Shown here piece by piece: positions 46,327 to 54,876 of a stretch of 64,000 nt of DNA (within the stretch, counting starts at the first letter, position 1; every line of letters starts with the position of its first letter). The position numbers were made by a program, and so were the translations under genes. The notes under the pieces were generated by a model. That model saw only the letters and a list, made by a program, of their open reading frames with translations, did no database searches and was not told the DNA's origin. The stretch comes from Xanthomonas sp. CFBP 8443. Lineage in GTDB: Bacteria > Pseudomonadota > Gammaproteobacteria > Xanthomonadales > Xanthomonadaceae. The stretch covers positions 868,001-932,000 of the forward strand of contig NZ_CP102592.1 of NCBI RefSeq assembly GCF_025666195.1, read 5' to 3'.

Positions 46327-46770
46327 TCAGTCGGCGTCGCGCTCGCCGGCGTGGCCGTCGTCGTCGCGTCCGCGGTCGCGCTCGGCGTCGTAGGCATGGC
46401 CGCCGGACGCGTCGTCGGCGTAGTCCGCATACGGCGTATCGCTATGGTCGCCGTCGCGGTCGAAATGGGTGGTCGCCACCGGTCCGGCCACCGGCAGGCC
46501 GCGTTGCGCCGGAAGCGCCGCCGCCGCCGTGTCCAGCTCGGCCAGCAACTGCGTGCGCCGTGCCTCGGGCAGTTCCTGCCAGTGGCAGCCGGTCAGCGCG
46601 CCCTCCAGCGAGTACAGCAGGTTGAGGCTGGGCTTGAAGCCGGCGCGCTTGACCTTCAGGAATGCGCCCACTGCGCCGGCCGCCGCCAAGTCCTCCTGCG
46701 TGCGCAGGCCGACCTGGCGCAGCCAGGCCGCGCTCTTGGGGCCGATGTTGCGCAGCTTCTCGGTGCTCAT
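46327..46770 (-). CDS. TfoX C-terminal-domain protein with Asp/His-rich tail
   Basis: 147 residues. Residues 1-90 (KLRNIGPKSAAWLRQVGLRTQEDL, NLLYSLEGALTGCHWQELPE) are a clear TfoX/Sxy C-terminal domain, a helix-hairpin-helix-like fold; the N-terminal domain of full Sxy is absent. The last 50 residues are disordered-looking and rich in Asp, His, Gly and Arg (HFDRDGDHSDTPYADYADD, RDRGRDDDGHAGERDAD). Its ATG overlaps the stop of the methionine sulfoxide reductase gene by 4 bases, so the two are coupled. Confidence 0.85.
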   Translation of the reverse strand: MSTEKLRNIGPKSAAWLRQVGLRTQEDLAAAGAVGAFLKVKRAGFKPSLNLLYSLEGALTGCHWQELPEARRTQLLAELDTAAAALPAQRGLPVAGPVATTHFDRDGDHSDTPYADYADDASGGHAYDAERDRGRDDDGHAGERDAD

Positions 46771-47249
46771 CGCAGCGCGTCGACGAAGACCTGGGCGAGC
46801 GCCTCCAGGCCGTGCTGGTCGTCGGCATCGAAGCGCGCCAGGTCCGGGCTGTCCAGGTCGAACACGCCGATCAGTTCGCCGTCGCGCAGCAGCGGCACCA
46901 CCAGCTCCGAGCGCGACGCCGCATCGCAGGCGATATGCCCGGGGAAGGCCTCGACGTCGTCGATGCGCTGGGTCTGGCCGCTGCTGGCGGCGGCGCCGCA
47001 CACGCCCTTGTGCAGCGGGATGCGCACGCACGCGGGCAGGCCCTGGAACGGCCCGACCACCAGTTCCTTGCCGTCGTACAGGTAGAAGCCGACCCAGTTC
47101 AACCGCGGCAGCGCGTGGTACACCAGCGCCGCCAGGTTGGCGGCATTGGCGATGCGGTCGGGTTCGCCGCTGACCAGGGAGCGGGCCTGGGCGAGCAACT
47201 GGGCGTACTGTTCCGGCTTGCTGCCGGTGAGCGAAGAGGAAGCGAACAT
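46767..47249 (-). CDS. msrC: Free methionine-(R)-sulfoxide reductase (GAF domain)
   Basis: 160 residues, a single GAF domain: LNWVGFYLYDGKELVVGPFQG, LPACVRIPLHKGVCGAAA, HIACDAASRSELVVPL and GVFDLDSPDLARFDADD. The three redox cysteines Cys74, Cys84 and Cys108 keep the exact 10- and 24-residue spacing of the E. coli enzyme. It repairs free oxidised methionine. It is the first gene of a two-gene unit with the TfoX-like gene. Confidence 0.93.
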   Translation of the reverse strand: MFASSSLTGSKPEQYAQLLAQARSLVSGEPDRIANAANLAALVYHALPRLNWVGFYLYDGKELVVGPFQGLPACVRIPLHKGVCGAAASSGQTQRIDDVEAFPGHIACDAASRSELVVPLLRDGELIGVFDLDSPDLARFDADDQHGLEALAQVFVDALR

Positions 47250-47505
47250 CGCACGAGTCTAGCAGCGGCCGGTGGCGGCCTGGGCGGCGGAGACGGCCGA
47301 CGCAAGGGAGAGCGGACGCGTGCCTGGATGGGCCGAGCCGTCGCTGGCAGCGATCGACCTGCGCCCCACGTGTTCCTTGGCGCATGCATCGGCGCGATGG
47401 CCCCTTTGCGCACGGGCAGATCGCCGATGACGCTGACGCGGCGGCACGGCGCCGGCTATCCTGCGCGGCCGCGCCGCATGTGGCGGCCCCGAGGATCCTG
47501 CGACG

Positions 47506-48198
47506 ATGCGCTTCCCCGCCTTCTACGTCACCGGCACCGATACCGGCATCGGCAAGACCGTCGCCAGCACCGCGCTGCTGCATGCGCTGCGCGCGCGCGG
47601 GCAGGTGGCGGTGGGCATGAAGCCGGTCGCCAGCGGCTGCGAACGCGGCGCGGACGGCTGGCGCAACGAGGATGCGCTGGCGCTGCAGGCGGCCAGCGCG
47701 CCGCGGCCGGACTACGCGGACCTCAATCCCTATGCCTTGCCGCTGCCGCTGGCGCCGGAACTGGCCGCCGCCGAGGCCGGCGTGCGCGTGGAGCTGGAAC
47801 CGATCGCGGCGGCCTTCGCGCGTCTGCGCGCGCAGGCCGACGTGGTGGTGGTGGAAGGCGTCGGCGGCTGGGCGGCGCCGCTGTCGGCGACGCTGGACCA
47901 GGCCGACCTGGCGCGCGCGCTGGCCTTGCCGGTGCTGCTGGTGGTCGGGCTGCGCCTGGGCTGCCTCAACCACGCCCGGCTCAGCGCCGCGGCGATCGCC
48001 GCCGACGGCCTGCGCTGCATCGGCTGGATCGGCAACGAGATCGATCCGGCGATGGAACGCATCGACGCCAATATGCAGATGCTGCAGGAGCGCTTGCCGA
48101 TGCCCTGCTGGGGGCGGCTGCCGTACCGGCCGCAACCGGATCCGGCCGCGCTGGCGGCGCAGCTGCACCCATGGCCGGGCGAGCAGACGGCGGGCTGA
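47506..48198 (+). CDS. bioD: Dethiobiotin synthetase
   Basis: 230 residues; closes the ureido ring of dethiobiotin with CO2 and ATP. The P-loop FYVTGTDTGIGKTVAS, the Lys in MKPVASGC, and VVVEGVGGWAAPL are family signatures. It stands apart from other bio genes in this window, divergent from msrC. No BirA-type operator was recognised in the 256-base promoter region. Confidence 0.95.
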   Translation: MRFPAFYVTGTDTGIGKTVASTALLHALRARGQVAVGMKPVASGCERGADGWRNEDALALQAASAPRPDYADLNPYALPLPLAPELAAAEAGVRVELEPIAAAFARLRAQADVVVVEGVGGWAAPLSATLDQADLARALALPVLLVVGLRLGCLNHARLSAAAIAADGLRCIGWIGNEIDPAMERIDANMQMLQERLPMPCWGRLPYRPQPDPAALAAQLHPWPGEQTAG

Positions 48199-48343
48199 TT
48201 CGGTGCCTGGCCGCGAGCGCGCGCAGCGCAGGAATGGCGGCCGTGAGGAGGGTTTCTTGTGGAGGAGGGGATTTCAGCCCCAACGGACCGAAAAGTCGGG
48301 CTGAGACATCCGCAAGAAGCACAGGAATGCCTGGCAGTTGCGA

Positions 48344-48371
48344 AAATCCCGAGTCCCGAGTCCCGAGTCCC
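48344..48371. repeat. Half array D of the GAGTCCC heptamer
   Basis: AAATCCC followed by three perfect GAGTCCC units (48351-48371). No matching inverted arm was seen nearby. It lies immediately upstream of the phasin terminator hairpin on the genome map. Confidence 0.75.
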
Positions 48372-48374
48372 GGC

Positions 48375-48416
48375 CATAAAAAAGACCCGGTAGAGGGAGG
48401 GATCTACCGGGTCTTG
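48375..48416 (-). terminator. Intrinsic terminator of the phasin gene
   Basis: A 13-bp perfect stem, AAGACCCGGTAGA (48382-48394) and TCTACCGGGTCTT (48403-48415), with an 8-base loop. On the reverse strand it is followed by a T-run (TTTTTTATGG), so it terminates leftward transcription from the phasin gene. Confidence 0.9.
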
Positions 48417-48493
48417 GCTGCACGGGGGGAGGGACCCGCGCGTACCACTGGTCAGTCCTGCGGCTGTGCCGCAGCGGACTTGTCTGGTCTTGC

Positions 48494-48865
48494 TTATTTG
48501 GTCTTGGCCTTCGGCGCGGCCTGATCGGTGGCCGCCTCGAACTGGTTCTTGGCCAGCTGGCCGATGGCTTCGGAGGTCTTCAGGCCCAGGCCGAACACTT
48601 CCTGGTTGGCCGTGGCCAGCCGCTCGAAGTTGTCGCGGGCGATCTGCAGGCCCTTCGGCCACAGCGACTGCACGCTGCCGATGTCGCGCGCTTCGGTGAG
48701 CTCGCCGAGGAAGCCGGTGGTCGCGGCGACGTTCTTCTCGAAGGTCTTCAGCTGCACGCCGAACACGCTCTCGGCGCTTTCCAGCGCCAGGCGGTTGGCC
48801 CGCGCGGCGGCGGCGGCGAACTGCTGGGTGTAGCTGCTGAACTGATCATTGAACTGAGCGGACAT
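48494..48865 (-). CDS. Phasin-family granule-associated protein
   Basis: 123 residues, almost wholly helical and amphipathic, with the phasin pattern (FSSYTQQFAAAAARANRLALESAESVFGVQLKTFEKNVAATTGFLGEL, NQEVFGLGLKTSEAIGQLAKN) and an Ala/Lys-rich tail (QAAPKAKTK). Phasins coat polyhydroxyalkanoate granules; some relatives have other roles. ATG 48865 was chosen over the adjacent ATG 48868 because GGAG then lies at optimal spacing. No PHA synthase gene is in the window. Confidence 0.88.
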   Translation of the reverse strand: MSAQFNDQFSSYTQQFAAAAARANRLALESAESVFGVQLKTFEKNVAATTGFLGELTEARDIGSVQSLWPKGLQIARDNFERLATANQEVFGLGLKTSEAIGQLAKNQFEAATDQAAPKAKTK

Positions 48866-49116
48866 CATGCAACTCCAGGGAATGCCGATTGCTGTTGCAG
48901 TGCAACATACGCGCATTCTGCTGCAATGCAACAAAATTTTCTGAAGCCGCTCAGGCTTCGTTCAAAGTGGCTTTCGGATCAATAGGTTGGAGGCGATCTG
49001 CCTAGCGCCGACCTGGCCTGCGGACGCATTGGGCGGACGCCAGCTGCGCCTACGCGGGCACCCGGGAACAGGGCCGTCCATCCGCAATGGGTCAGTTGCC
49101 GTCATGCCGCCCTTGC

Positions 49117-49144
49117 CAATCCCCAATCCCGAATCCCGAATCCC
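49117..49144. repeat. Half array E of the GAATCCC heptamer
   Basis: Four units: CAATCCC, CAATCCC, GAATCCC, GAATCCC. This is the A/T subtype also seen between atpD and atpC. It lies 5 bases downstream of the queD stop codon, with no inverted partner arm nearby. Confidence 0.75.
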
Positions 49145-49148
49145 TGCC

Positions 49149-49508
49149 TCAAGCAGGACCGCGATACCGGCAGCCGGACGTGCAGGTCTCGTGGATCACC
49201 ACCTCGCTCAACAGCGGCAATGCCGGCTTGAGCCGCTCCCAGATCCACACCGCCAGGCGTTCGCTGGTCGGGTTCTCCAGGCCCTCGATATCGTTGAGGT
49301 AGTGGTGGTCGAGCTGGTCGTAGATCGGGCCGAACGCCGCCTTGATGTCGCCGAAGTCCATGACCCAGCCGGTGTCGGCGCCAGGCTCGCCGCTGACGTG
49401 CAGCTCGACCCGGAACGAATGTCCGTGCAGCCGCGCGCACTTGTGGCCGGGCGGGACGTTGGGCAGGCGGTGCGCCGCTTCGAGGGTGAAGACTTTGAAG
49501 ATATCCAT
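49149..49508 (-). CDS. queD: 6-carboxytetrahydropterin synthase
   Basis: 119 residues; second step of queuosine (7-deazaguanine) biosynthesis. Zinc ligands His13, His28 and His30 ([17 protein letters not shown]) and catalytic Cys24 are in place. DWxDxGDIK-type [11 protein letters not shown] and [18 protein letters not shown] follow, and [10 protein letters not shown] ends the protein. ATG 49508 gives the usual length. Confidence 0.94.
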   Translation of the reverse strand: MDIFKVFTLEAAHRLPNVPPGHKCARLHGHSFRVELHVSGEPGADTGWVMDFGDIKAAFGPIYDQLDHHYLNDIEGLENPTSERLAVWIWERLKPALPLLSEVVIHETCTSGCRYRGPA

Positions 49509-49668
49509 GCGCGGCATTGTAAAGCCAGCCATGGCGGGCGCCGGCGCACGTGGATGCCGGTTCGGTGCCGGCGCATGTCACGCAACGACATATTCGTATG
49601 CAGTTATGTGATTTTCGTTAATCCGGCGGCGATGGCTCACTGGTGCGCCCCCACCCACGGACGTCCAC

Positions 49669-52305
49669 GTGAAGCCGCACACGCCCCACCTGCTCGCATT
49701 GAGCCTTGCGAGCGTCCTGCTCGTCCCCGTCGCCGCTGCCCAATCGCGCACCGATGACACCGGAAAGACCCTGGCCACGGTCAGCGTGACCGGTTCCAAC
49801 ATCAAGCGCAGCGACAGCGAAGGTCCCAATCCGGTGCAGGTGATCGACCGGCAGCAGCTGGAGCAATCCGGCAAGGTCACCGTCGCCGATGCGCTGCGCT
49901 CGATCTCCGCCAACACCGGCAACGCCAGCAACGAGACCACCAACAACGGTTGGGCGTCCGGCTCGGCCGGCATCGGCCTGCGCGGGCTGTCGCAGAAGAA
50001 CACGCTGGTGCTGCTCAACGGCCGGCGCCTGGCCAACTACGGCTTCCCCGCCAACGGCCTGGGCGATACCTTCGTCAACCTCAACGCATTGCCGCTGGTG
50101 GCGGTGGAGCGCATCGAAGTGCTCAAGGACGGCGCCTCGGCGGTATACGGCTCGGACGCGGTGGCCGGTGTGGTCAACATCATCACCCGCCAGGATTTCC
50201 AGGGCGCCGAGCTCGGCCTCAGCGGCGGCACCGCGGACCAGGGCGGGCTGGACACGCAGCGCGCCAAGTTCGTCGGCGGCATCGGCGATCTGGACCGCGA
50301 CGGCTACAACATCCTCTTCAGCGTCGACGCCTACAACCGCGACCGGCTGGACCAGGACCAGCGCGAACTGACCCGTTCGGGCATCTACAGCGACCTGCCC
50401 GGCGGGCGCTGGAACGGCTGGTCGGCCAAGGGCGCGCGCTATCTGGTCGGCGGCCGCTCGGTGCCGATGCTCGACGCCCAGGGCAATTGCCCCGACGGCA
50501 CGGTGCTGACCGCCAGCGCGCCGATCGACGGCCTGGCCGGCGATACCTGCGCGTTCAACCAGGCGCCCTACACCACGCTGATTCCCTCGACCAAGCGCTA
50601 CCAGGCCTACACCAACGCCACCTTCCGGCTCGGCGACACCCTCGAAGCGTTCGGCGAGGCGCTATACAGCGAGGTCAAGGGCGTCTCGATCTTCGGCTCC
50701 AGTCCGTACTTCACCCTGGAGGGCGGGCGCTTCGCGCTGAACGCCAGCACCGGGTTGGCCGAGCCGGTGTCCAACCTGCTGCCGGCGTCCAGCCCGTACA
50801 ACCCCTACGGCGTGGCGGTGCCGATCGAGTACACGTTCTTCGACCTGGGCCAGACGGTCAAGACCAACCGCTCGCAGTCCTACCGCTTCCTGGGCGGGGT
50901 GAGGGGCTCGACCGCGCGCTGGGAATGGGAGGCGGCCGCCTTCGCCGCGCGCAGCACCGAACACGAGACGGTGTCCGGCGGCTTCGCCAACCGCTGGAGC
51001 CTGGCCCAGGCGCTGGCCGACGGCAGCTACGACCTGCTCGATCCGGCGGCCACGCCGCAGGCGGTGATCGACGGCATCAATCTCAGCACCCTGCGTCCCG
51101 CACGCTCGACCCTGCGCGGCGTCGACGCCAAGCTGTCCGGCAACCTGTTCGAGCTGCCGGCCGGCAGTGTCGGTTTCGCCGCCGGCGCCGAATGGCGGCA
51201 GGAGGAGCTGGTCTCGCGCAATCCCTGGCAGATCGACGCCGGCCTGCAGATCCGCCCGGCGATCGCCGAGGTGGACGGCAAGCGCGAGGTGTCGGCGCTG
51301 TACGCCGAGGTCAACGTGCCGCTGCTGCAGTCGCTGGAGCTGCAACTGGCCGGGCGCGGCGACCACTACAGCGATTTCGGCGATGCGTTCTCGCCCAAGG
51401 TCAGCCTGCGCTGGCAGCCGATCGACGCGCTGCTGGTGCGCGCGGCGGCCTCGCGCGGCTTCCGCGCGCCGTCGCTGTCGGAGAACGCCGCCAGCACCAA
51501 CATCTCCTACGGCTCGGTGGTCGATCCCTACGATCCGGACGTGCCCGGCTCGCGGCAGAACCCGACCTTCTTCACCGTCGGCAACACCGACCTGGATCCG
51601 GAGCGCACGCGCAGCTACAACCTGGGCGTGGTGCTGTCGCCATGGGCCGATACCAGCCTCAGCGTGGACTGGTACAAGATCGAACTGGAGCACCTGATCG
51701 GCACCGGCAACACCACCACCGTGGTGCAGAACAACGATCCGGCCGACGTGGTCCGCGACGCGCGCGGCAAGCTGGTCGCGGTCTACAACCGCTACCAAAA
51801 CCTGAGCGAACTGAGCACCTCGGGCATCGACGTGGAACTGCGCCAGCGCTGGCGCAGCGACGGGTTCGGTACGTTCGGGCTGAGCAGCGCCTACACCCAT
51901 GTGCGCGACTACCGCCGCCCGACCGTGGTCGGCGGCCCGCTCGAGGACTACGCCGGCAGCAATCTGGGCCCCTCGCTGCCGCGCAACAAGGCGACCACCA
52001 CGCTGGACTGGGCCCTGGGCGACATCAACGCGGCGCTGACTTGGTACTACACCGGCGGCTACGACCAGAAGGCCAGCGCCGCGGCCAGCGCGGTGCAGTC
52101 GCGGGTCGACCACTACGACCAGTTCGATCTGTACCTGGGCTACAGCGGCATCGACCGGCTCACGCTGTACGCCAAGATCGAGAACCTGGCCGACGAGGAG
52201 CCGCCGTACGACGCGTCGTTCCCCGGTATCCGCGCGCCCTACGACTTCACCCAGTACGACCTGCGCGGTCGCTATTTCACCGTCGGTTTCGACTACCGTT
52301 TCTGA
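49669..52305 (+). CDS. TonB-dependent outer-membrane receptor
   Basis: 878 residues starting at GTG 49669, directly at a signal peptide (LLALSLASVLLVPVAAAQS). The TonB-box-like LATVSVTGSNIKRSD precedes the plug domain (VADALRSISANTGNAS, GLRGLSQKNTLVLLNGRRLANYG, VERIEVLKDGASAVYGSDAVAGVVNIITR). A large barrel follows and ends FTVGFDYRF. The GSNIKR motif and DGASAVYGSDAVAGVVNI wording are typical of the Xanthomonas-type receptors for complex organic substrates. It is followed 32 bases later by an M28 exopeptidase, so a peptide or gamma-glutamyl substrate is a reasonable guess. An AT-richer promoter stretch lies at 49580-49620. Confidence 0.9.
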   Translation: MKPHTPHLLALSLASVLLVPVAAAQSRTDDTGKTLATVSVTGSNIKRSDSEGPNPVQVIDRQQLEQSGKVTVADALRSISANTGNASNETTNNGWASGSAGIGLRGLSQKNTLVLLNGRRLANYGFPANGLGDTFVNLNALPLVAVERIEVLKDGASAVYGSDAVAGVVNIITRQDFQGAELGLSGGTADQGGLDTQRAKFVGGIGDLDRDGYNILFSVDAYNRDRLDQDQRELTRSGIYSDLPGGRWNGWSAKGARYLVGGRSVPMLDAQGNCPDGTVLTASAPIDGLAGDTCAFNQAPYTTLIPSTKRYQAYTNATFRLGDTLEAFGEALYSEVKGVSIFGSSPYFTLEGGRFALNASTGLAEPVSNLLPASSPYNPYGVAVPIEYTFFDLGQTVKTNRSQSYRFLGGVRGSTARWEWEAAAFAARSTEHETVSGGFANRWSLAQALADGSYDLLDPAATPQAVIDGINLSTLRPARSTLRGVDAKLSGNLFELPAGSVGFAAGAEWRQEELVSRNPWQIDAGLQIRPAIAEVDGKREVSALYAEVNVPLLQSLELQLAGRGDHYSDFGDAFSPKVSLRWQPIDALLVRAAASRGFRAPSLSENAASTNISYGSVVDPYDPDVPGSRQNPTFFTVGNTDLDPERTRSYNLGVVLSPWADTSLSVDWYKIELEHLIGTGNTTTVVQNNDPADVVRDARGKLVAVYNRYQNLSELSTSGIDVELRQRWRSDGFGTFGLSSAYTHVRDYRRPTVVGGPLEDYAGSNLGPSLPRNKATTTLDWALGDINAALTWYYTGGYDQKASAAASAVQSRVDHYDQFDLYLGYSGIDRLTLYAKIENLADEEPPYDASFPGIRAPYDFTQYDLRGRYFTVGFDYRF

Positions 52306-52337
52306 GGTTGCCCATGCCACGTTCAAGGAGTGTTTTC

Positions 52338-54614
52338 ATGTCGCATCGTCGCCGCAGTGCCGGGCTGGTTCTGATTCTCGCTGCTTCCTCCGCACTCGCG
52401 CAGCCGGTGCCGCTGCCCGGCTACGATGCCGCCGCCGCGCAGGCGCAGCGCGCGCTGGAGGCGCGCTTTGACGCCGGGCTGCAAGACGCGGACTACCGCG
52501 GCTGGCTCAAGCAGTGGTCCTCGCGCCCCAACCAGGTCGGCGCGCCGCACAACCTGGAGAACGCGCGCGACCTGCAGGCGCGGCTGCGCAGCTACGGCTG
52601 GGACGCGCAAATCGAACAGTACGAGGTGCTGTGGCCGTCGCCCAGGAGCGCGGCGCTGGAACTGCTGGGCGCGCAGCCTTATGTGGCCCGGCTGAAGGAG
52701 CCGCCGCTGCCCGGCGACAGCACCTCGACGCAGACCCAGGACGTGTTGCCGCCATACGTGATCTACGGCGGCAACGGCGACGTCACCGCCGACCTGGTCT
52801 ACGTCAACTACGGCATCGCCGAGGACTACGAGGCGCTGGCGCGCAACGGCGTGGACGTGCGCGGCAAGATCGTCATCGCCCGCTACGGCAAGGGCTGGCG
52901 CGGACTCAAACCGCGCCTGGCGCAGGAGCACGGCGCGATCGGCGCGATCATCTATTCCGACCCGCGCGACGACGGCTACTTCCAGGACCTGCCGTACCCC
53001 GACGGCCCGGCCCGCAACCAGTGGAGCGTGCAACGCGGTTCGGTCGCCAACTTCGCGATCTACCCGGGCGATCCGCTGACCCCGGGGGTGGGCGCCACCG
53101 CCGGCGCCAAGCGCCTGCCGATCGAGCAGGCGCGCAGCGTGCTCAAGATCCCGACCCTGCCGATCAGCTGGGGCGACGCGCAACCGCTGCTGGCCGCGCT
53201 GCGCGGCCCGGTGGCGCCGGAAGACTGGCGCGGCGCGTTGCCGATCACCTACCGCATCGGCGGCGACGGCGGCGCGCGCGTGCATCTGAAGGTCGACGCC
53301 GATTGGGGCGGGCGCAAGACCCTGTACAACGTCATCGCCACGCTGCGCGGCAGCGAATACCCGGACCAATGGGTGGTGCGCGGCAACCATCGCGACGGCT
53401 GGGTGTTCGGCGCCGCCGATCCGCTGTCCGGCACCGCCGCGTTGTTGGCCGAAGCCAAGGCGATCGGCGAGCTCGCGCGGCAGGGCCAGCGGCCCAAGCG
53501 CACCCTGGTCTACGCCAGTTGGGACGGCGAGGAGGCCGGCCTGCTCGGCTCGACCGAATGGGCCGAGCAGCATGCCGACGAACTGCAGCGCAAGGCGGTG
53601 CTGTACGTGAACACCGATGGCAACGGTCGCGGCTTCCTCAACGCCGGCGGCAGCCATGCGCTGCAACGGTTGGTCAATGGCGTGGCCGAGGAATTGCGCG
53701 ATCCCGACAGCGGGGTCAGCGTACTCGAGCGGCAGCGTGCCCGCGCGCAGCTGGATGCGCTGGCGCCCGGCGCCAAGCCCGCGCAGAAGGACCTCGCCAA
53801 AAAGGCGGCGGCCGGCGCGGACCTGCCGCTCAAGGCGCTGGGCTCGGGCAGCGACTACAGCCCGTTCCTGCAGCATCTGGGCCTGGCGACGCTGGACCTG
53901 GGCTATGGCGGGCAGGGCGGGGGCGGCGGCGTCTACCACTCCCTCTACGACTCCTACGACTACTTCGCGCGCTTCATCGATCCCGAATTCCGCTATCTGC
54001 CGTTGTTGTCGCAAACGGTCGGCCGCACCGTGCTGCGGGTGGCCAACGCGCCGGTGCTGCCGCAGCGTTTCGGCGACTTCGCCGACGCGGTGGCCGGCTA
54101 TGCGAAGGAGCTGAAACAGCAGGCCGACAGCGACCGCGAGGCCGCGCAGACCCAGGCCGCGCTGCTGCGCAGCGGTGCCTACCGCGCCGCCGACAACCCC
54201 AATCGCCCGCTGCAGCCGCCAGCGGCCAAGCAGGCGGTGCCGGCGATCGATTTTGCCGCGCTGGACCAGGCCATCGCCCGCCTGCAGTCCAGCAGCCAAC
54301 GCTACGACGCGGCGCTGGCCGCGCGCAGCGGCGCGCTGGATGCCTCGACGCGGCGCCAGCTCAATACCTCCCTGCAGCAGATCGACCAACGCCTGTTGGC
54401 CGACGAAGGACTGCCGGGCCGTCCCTGGTACCGCAACCTGATCTATGCGCCGGGGCTGGCGACCGGCTACGAGGTCAAGACCCTGCCCGGCATTCGCGAG
54501 GCGCTGGAGGATCAGCGCTGGGACGATCTGCGCCGCTACGTCGTGCGCACCGCGGCGGTGCTGGATGCCTACCGCGCGCAGATCGACCGCAACACCGCGC
54601 TGATCGGCGGGTAG
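52338..54614 (+). CDS. Exported M28 metallopeptidase, glutamate-carboxypeptidase-II-like
   Basis: 758 residues with a signal peptide (AGLVLILAASSALA). It has the three-domain plan of GCPII/transferrin-receptor-like proteins: protease domain, an inserted PA domain (VYVNYGIAEDYEALARNGVDVRGKIVIARYGKG), and a C-terminal dimerisation domain. Zinc and catalytic groups are RGNHRDGWVFGAADPLSG, SWDGEEAGLLGSTEWAE, NTDGNGRGF and VYHSLYDSYD, all matching the active-enzyme pattern. ATG 52338 follows AAGGAG. It probably trims C-terminal acidic residues from peptides or folyl-type substrates in the periplasm, for uptake with the paired receptor. Confidence 0.9.
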   Translation: MSHRRRSAGLVLILAASSALAQPVPLPGYDAAAAQAQRALEARFDAGLQDADYRGWLKQWSSRPNQVGAPHNLENARDLQARLRSYGWDAQIEQYEVLWPSPRSAALELLGAQPYVARLKEPPLPGDSTSTQTQDVLPPYVIYGGNGDVTADLVYVNYGIAEDYEALARNGVDVRGKIVIARYGKGWRGLKPRLAQEHGAIGAIIYSDPRDDGYFQDLPYPDGPARNQWSVQRGSVANFAIYPGDPLTPGVGATAGAKRLPIEQARSVLKIPTLPISWGDAQPLLAALRGPVAPEDWRGALPITYRIGGDGGARVHLKVDADWGGRKTLYNVIATLRGSEYPDQWVVRGNHRDGWVFGAADPLSGTAALLAEAKAIGELARQGQRPKRTLVYASWDGEEAGLLGSTEWAEQHADELQRKAVLYVNTDGNGRGFLNAGGSHALQRLVNGVAEELRDPDSGVSVLERQRARAQLDALAPGAKPAQKDLAKKAAAGADLPLKALGSGSDYSPFLQHLGLATLDLGYGGQGGGGGVYHSLYDSYDYFARFIDPEFRYLPLLSQTVGRTVLRVANAPVLPQRFGDFADAVAGYAKELKQQADSDREAAQTQAALLRSGAYRAADNPNRPLQPPAAKQAVPAIDFAALDQAIARLQSSSQRYDAALAARSGALDASTRRQLNTSLQQIDQRLLADEGLPGRPWYRNLIYAPGLATGYEVKTLPGIREALEDQRWDDLRRYVVRTAAVLDAYRAQIDRNTALIGG

Positions 54615-54750
54615 GGATTCGCTCTGGGCTCTGTCGTTCGAGCATGGCGGAGCGGCGGGCGGCTGCAGATATCGTAGGCCGTGTCCGCCGCCGCTTCGCA
54701 ACGCGGTCGAGGTGGAAGGGCCCGCTGCTGCAAACCGACCTGCCGCAAAA

Positions 54751-54782
54751 CAGAAAAGGAGCGCATTTCGCGCTCCTTTCTG
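54751..54782. terminator. Bidirectional intrinsic terminator between the M28 and rhlE genes
   Basis: Arms CAGAAAAGGAGCGC (54751-54764) and GCGCTCCTTTCTG (54770-54782). Leftward the stem runs into CTTTTCTG and rightward into CTTTCTG, so it can stop transcription from both the peptidase gene and the convergent rhlE. Confidence 0.8.
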
Positions 54783-54876
54783 TGTGGCTTGCCGACGCTC
54801 GAAACCGTCGGCTTACCGGCAGCGGCCTGGTGGGCCGCTTGTGCCTGCTGCGATCCGCAACGCGGATCGCGCCGAC

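Noticed and set aside
49950-54614. A 1554-codon open frame running through the TonB receptor and M28 genes
   Set aside because: Only its end (from 52338) is real. The front part is an out-of-frame reading of the receptor gene with arginine/glycine-rich translation, caused by high GC.
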